Shown here: one piece after another, positions 61,251 to 64,000 of the stretch
How positions within the stretch are numbered: position 1 is the first letter of the stretch
How the letters are laid out: the number at the start of each line of letters is the position of its first letter
From: an uncultured Selenomonadaceae bacterium
GTDB taxonomy: Bacteria > Bacillota > Negativicutes > Selenomonadales > Selenomonadaceae
Reading direction: 5' to 3'
NCBI GenBank assembly: GCA_905233135.1
Contig: CAJOCQ010000006.1
Coordinates: 36,672-100,671, forward strand
Length of the DNA stretch: 64,000 nt
Notes under the pieces: generated by a model
The model's database searches: none
Seen by the model: the letters and a program-made list of their open reading frames with translations, nothing else
What the model was told of the DNA's origin: nothing
Position numbers and translations under genes: made by a program

Positions 61251-61339
61251 TAAATTTCCTCCTTCAATAAATTGTGGAAAAATTAAAAAACTGCTGACGG
61301 TTAAGCCGGTTAATTTTATAAATTTTCGCCTTGAAAGAT

Positions 61340-62000
61340 TTATTTTAATTTACCTTGATAAATAATTTTTAAAAAATTTTCTTCAGATTCAAAGGCGGCA
61401 GAAAGTAAACCTGCTCGATTTAAACCTACAAAAATTGCAGCGGCTTCGGCTTGACAGTTAACAGATTTTTTTGGATTAAATTCAATATCGGTAAAAGCAT
61501 CATAATTTAAAATTTTTTCGGCAAGTTCATTTTGAAGACTTAAAGCGTGTATGTACAGCCAATTATAAAAATAAGTTTTCGGCTCAAGCGGAAATGTTCT
61601 TTTGAAAAATTGAAATTCTTTAAGCGTGCCGCTGTTTTTTAAGCGGGAATCAGTTTTCGCTTCGCGTGAAGATTTATACAGCAAATCTTTAAAAGGTCCG
61701 CCGTACTCAAAAACCTTACTGCTTTGAAAGGCACTTTCTACAGAAAAAGTTTTATCGGCTTTGTTGGTTTTAACTTGCAAATTAAACGCGCTTAATTTTA
61801 CGCCGATTAAATCTTCACTTTTTGAGGAAATTTCCAATACAGATTTTTCAGGGGATAAATTTTTAAAAGCCGCGTGCAAACTGCGAATACTCAAAATTTT
61901 TTGCTTTGCAGAAAAACCGGGATAAAATTTAAATTCCACGTCTACGCGCTGAACGTACGGGAAATTTTCAAGTGCAATGTAAACAGGTCTGTTAGCCATA
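61340..62000 (-). CDS. DarT1-associated NADAR-type antitoxin family protein
   Basis: VEFKFYPGFSAKQKILSIRSLHAAF...LEISSKSEDLIGVKLSAFNLQV...FSVESAFQSSKVFEYGGPFKDLLYKSSREAKTDSRLKNSG...EPKTYFYNWLYIHAL...AFTDIEFNPKKSVNCQAEAAAIFV; adjacent to DarT-like gene. Confidence 0.7.
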
Positions 62001-62006
62001 ATAATT

Positions 62007-62670
62007 TTACCAGTCCTCATCGTCAATATTTATAGAATAGCTCCGAAGTGTCCAAAATTCCCAATCGTGGCGCGGAGCAAAATAATCCCTGTCTACGATA
62101 CAAGAAATATTAGTTCCCGTGAAAAGGTAAGAATTTTCCTGTAAATTTTTGTAATTGTCGAAAATAATTTTGTCAAAATAATGCAAAGGAATTGAATCAA
62201 AGCAAAGAATTTCGGCTTGCGGGTCGGTAGTTTCGTTATCCGCCAATCTGCGTTCCAAACGTGAACTGCCTGTCGGTTCATAAAACATTTCGTTAAAAGC
62301 GGCAAGAGTTTTTCTTTGTTCAAGCAGAATATTTCTAACAGCATTGCTTGCCGCGTTGGTATGATGAAAAGCTAAATCCAAATTGCCCAAAATTTTTTCG
62401 GCATTGAGAAGAATCACGCAATAATTATCGGAATTTCTGCGGTACTTGTAAAACATTCTGTAATTCGGAAAAGTTACCGAAAGAGAAATTGCATTATTGA
62501 AACCGTCGAGCCGCTGTTCATCATTATAACTGTAAAAAATTCCGATTAAATCAAGAAGAGCGCGGGACTTCAGCCCCCCGTTGATTGACAATGCAAGGCA
62601 AATTTTCAATTTGCGTGAAATGAACAAGATATTCAATCCCGCGTGCCTTTGCTGCTTCTGCAATAGTCAT
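62007..62670 (-). pseudogene. darT: DarT1-like DNA ADP-ribosyltransferase, frame interrupted at a G6 tract
   Basis: Frame 1: MTIAEAAKARGIEYLVHFTQIENLPCIVNQRG...; frame 2: GGLKSRALLDLIGIFYSYNDEQRLDGFNNAISLSVTFPNYRMFYKYRR...TDPQAEILCFDSIPLHYFDKIIF. One fewer G at 62574-62579 restores ...IVNQRGLKSRALL.... Confidence 0.7.
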
Positions 62671-62685
62671 TTTAATTTTACTTCC

Positions 62686-63615
62686 CTAAAAATCTTCGTT
62701 GTTTAAAATCTTTGAATAAATGTAACCTTCCCTAACGCCCGAATCGCTGTAAATAATTTGGTTGCTGCCGAAACGTTTAGCAAGTACGTCGGCAATTACC
62801 AAGCCCGGCATAAATGTATGCATACGTTCGGAAACATTTTTCATTAATAAAATTTTGTCGGGAACAATCAGCTCGTGGTCGCGTTGAAAATGTTGCAAAA
62901 TGTCATGAATCCTGCGTACGTCCATTCGCATATTTTTTCGCGGCATCCCGTACATAGCGTTATAAAGAGCCATTGCGCCCTTGAAAGTGCCGCCGATACC
63001 GCAAATTTGCGCGTGCGAAACGTAGCGAAATTCTTCAACCGCGCTGATTGTAGCTTCTGCTTCCGCGTACATTTCTTCGCATTCAGCCGCGCTCGGCAAA
63101 ATATGAATCCCCGTGTAGCGCGTATGAAAACTCAAAGAACCTATAGGCAAGCTGACTTTAACTTTAATTTCGTGTTTTTCAAAGTAAACAATTTCGGTAC
63201 TGCCGCCGCCGATGTCAATCAATAAGCCGCTGTCGTCTGGCAAATCGTGCGTTGCACCGATAAAGTCAAAAGTTGCCTCGTCATTGCCGCTCATCAAATG
63301 AATATTCGTCCCCGTGCGGTAGGAAATTTCTTCAACTGCATTGTAGCCGTTAATGGAATTGCGAAGAGCCGCCGTTGTAAAAGCGGTAACGCGGTTTATT
63401 CCCAATTCGTCCAAAAAATATCTGTAATCCGAAATGACTTCAATAACTTTGTCAATCCCCGCGCGCGTCATATAGCCGTCTTTGACGTACGACGCAAGCC
63501 CGACGGGATTTTTGCGCTTCATAAGCATTTCCACGCGGTCGCCGTCAATTTCGTAAATAGCCATTCTGATTGTATTTGAGCCGACATCAATCATAGCATA
63601 AAGCAATTTCTTCAC
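62686..63615 (-). CDS. Ppx/GppA family phosphatase
   Basis: YAMIDVGSNTIRMAIYEIDGD...GLLIDIGGGSTEIVYFE...AQICGIGGTFKGAMALYN. Confidence 0.95.
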   Translation of the reverse strand: MKKLLYAMIDVGSNTIRMAIYEIDGDRVEMLMKRKNPVGLASYVKDGYMTRAGIDKVIEVISDYRYFLDELGINRVTAFTTAALRNSINGYNAVEEISYRTGTNIHLMSGNDEATFDFIGATHDLPDDSGLLIDIGGGSTEIVYFEKHEIKVKVSLPIGSLSFHTRYTGIHILPSAAECEEMYAEAEATISAVEEFRYVSHAQICGIGGTFKGAMALYNAMYGMPRKNMRMDVRRIHDILQHFQRDHELIVPDKILLMKNVSERMHTFMPGLVIADVLAKRFGSNQIIYSDSGVREGYIYSKILNNEDF

Positions 63616-63719
63616 CGCCTTTTGAACTTTTTTGTTTATTCGTGAAAAGTTGCAGTTATTCCTTTTTTGAATACGTGTTTTATTCTGCGGCGGTTTTTTA
63701 TTTAATTTTTAAAATTTTA

Positions 63720-63900
63720 TATGTTCTTTCTTTTTCCAAAGCAAAAAAGAAAGAACCAAAGAAAAGTGCTTTTTTCCCGCCCGTCAGGGCCGCTCGGTTC
63801 AAGTACGCACTTAGTGACAGGATGCCCCCTTTGGGGCGCAAACTTTTTCCGACGCGCCAAGATTACCGCAAGCTGCGGCTTTAGTGACGGGCGGGGTTTT
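63720..63900 (+). repeat. Dispersed structured repeat, copy E
   Basis: Same leader hairpin; cccgcccgtca...tgacgggcggg outer stem; gccccctttggggc. Confidence 0.9.
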
Positions 63901-63925
63901 CTTTTCACTAGGGGTTGTTGGTAAA

Positions 63926-64000
63926 TTAAAAGTGGATAACAGAAGCGGCAAGATACACAAAATTCAAAAAGCAATCCGCCAATTTGTCGTAACGCGTTGC
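63926..64000 (-). mobile_element. Partial IS5-type transposase C-terminus, truncated by window edge
   Basis: - strand reads ATRYDKLADCFLNFVYLAASVIHF*, a typical IS5-family transposase C-terminus. Confidence 0.7.

Overview
AT-rich bacterial chromosome segment with a Firmicutes/Negativicutes-like gene repertoire (taxonomy is inference). Mostly housekeeping genes: topB-like topoisomerase, glmM, gltX, cydA/cydB, cobD, cobS, rimM, aroB/aroK/aroC, hypC/D/E, ruvA/ruvC, tyrS, gyrB, fliI/fliJ, deoD, ppx. Also two tRNA-Ser genes, a 1388-aa RTX-like surface/secreted protein and a partial transposase at the right edge. Accessory signals: (1) a decayed restriction-modification island (vsr, C5-methylase lacking its target-recognition domain, HNH nuclease, frameshifted HpaII-like endonuclease) at 0.8-3.3 kb; (2) a DarT1-like ADP-ribosyltransferase / NADAR antitoxin pair at 61.3-62.7 kb whose toxin reading frame is broken at a G6 tract; (3) a 9-mer, CCTGCGCGA, found 31 times by hand scan on both strands, inside and outside genes, resembling a DNA-uptake-type or other highly iterated motif; (4) a dispersed, modular, highly structured intergenic repeat family (five long copies plus four variants) with compensatory stem changes and small hairpins carrying an invariant RTCCT/AGGAY loop; (5) two stand-alone small-peptide transcription units with near-consensus promoters; (6) a tandem pair of structured elements upstream of a 649-aa TerD-like protein. 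All counts and pairings were made by eye, without software.
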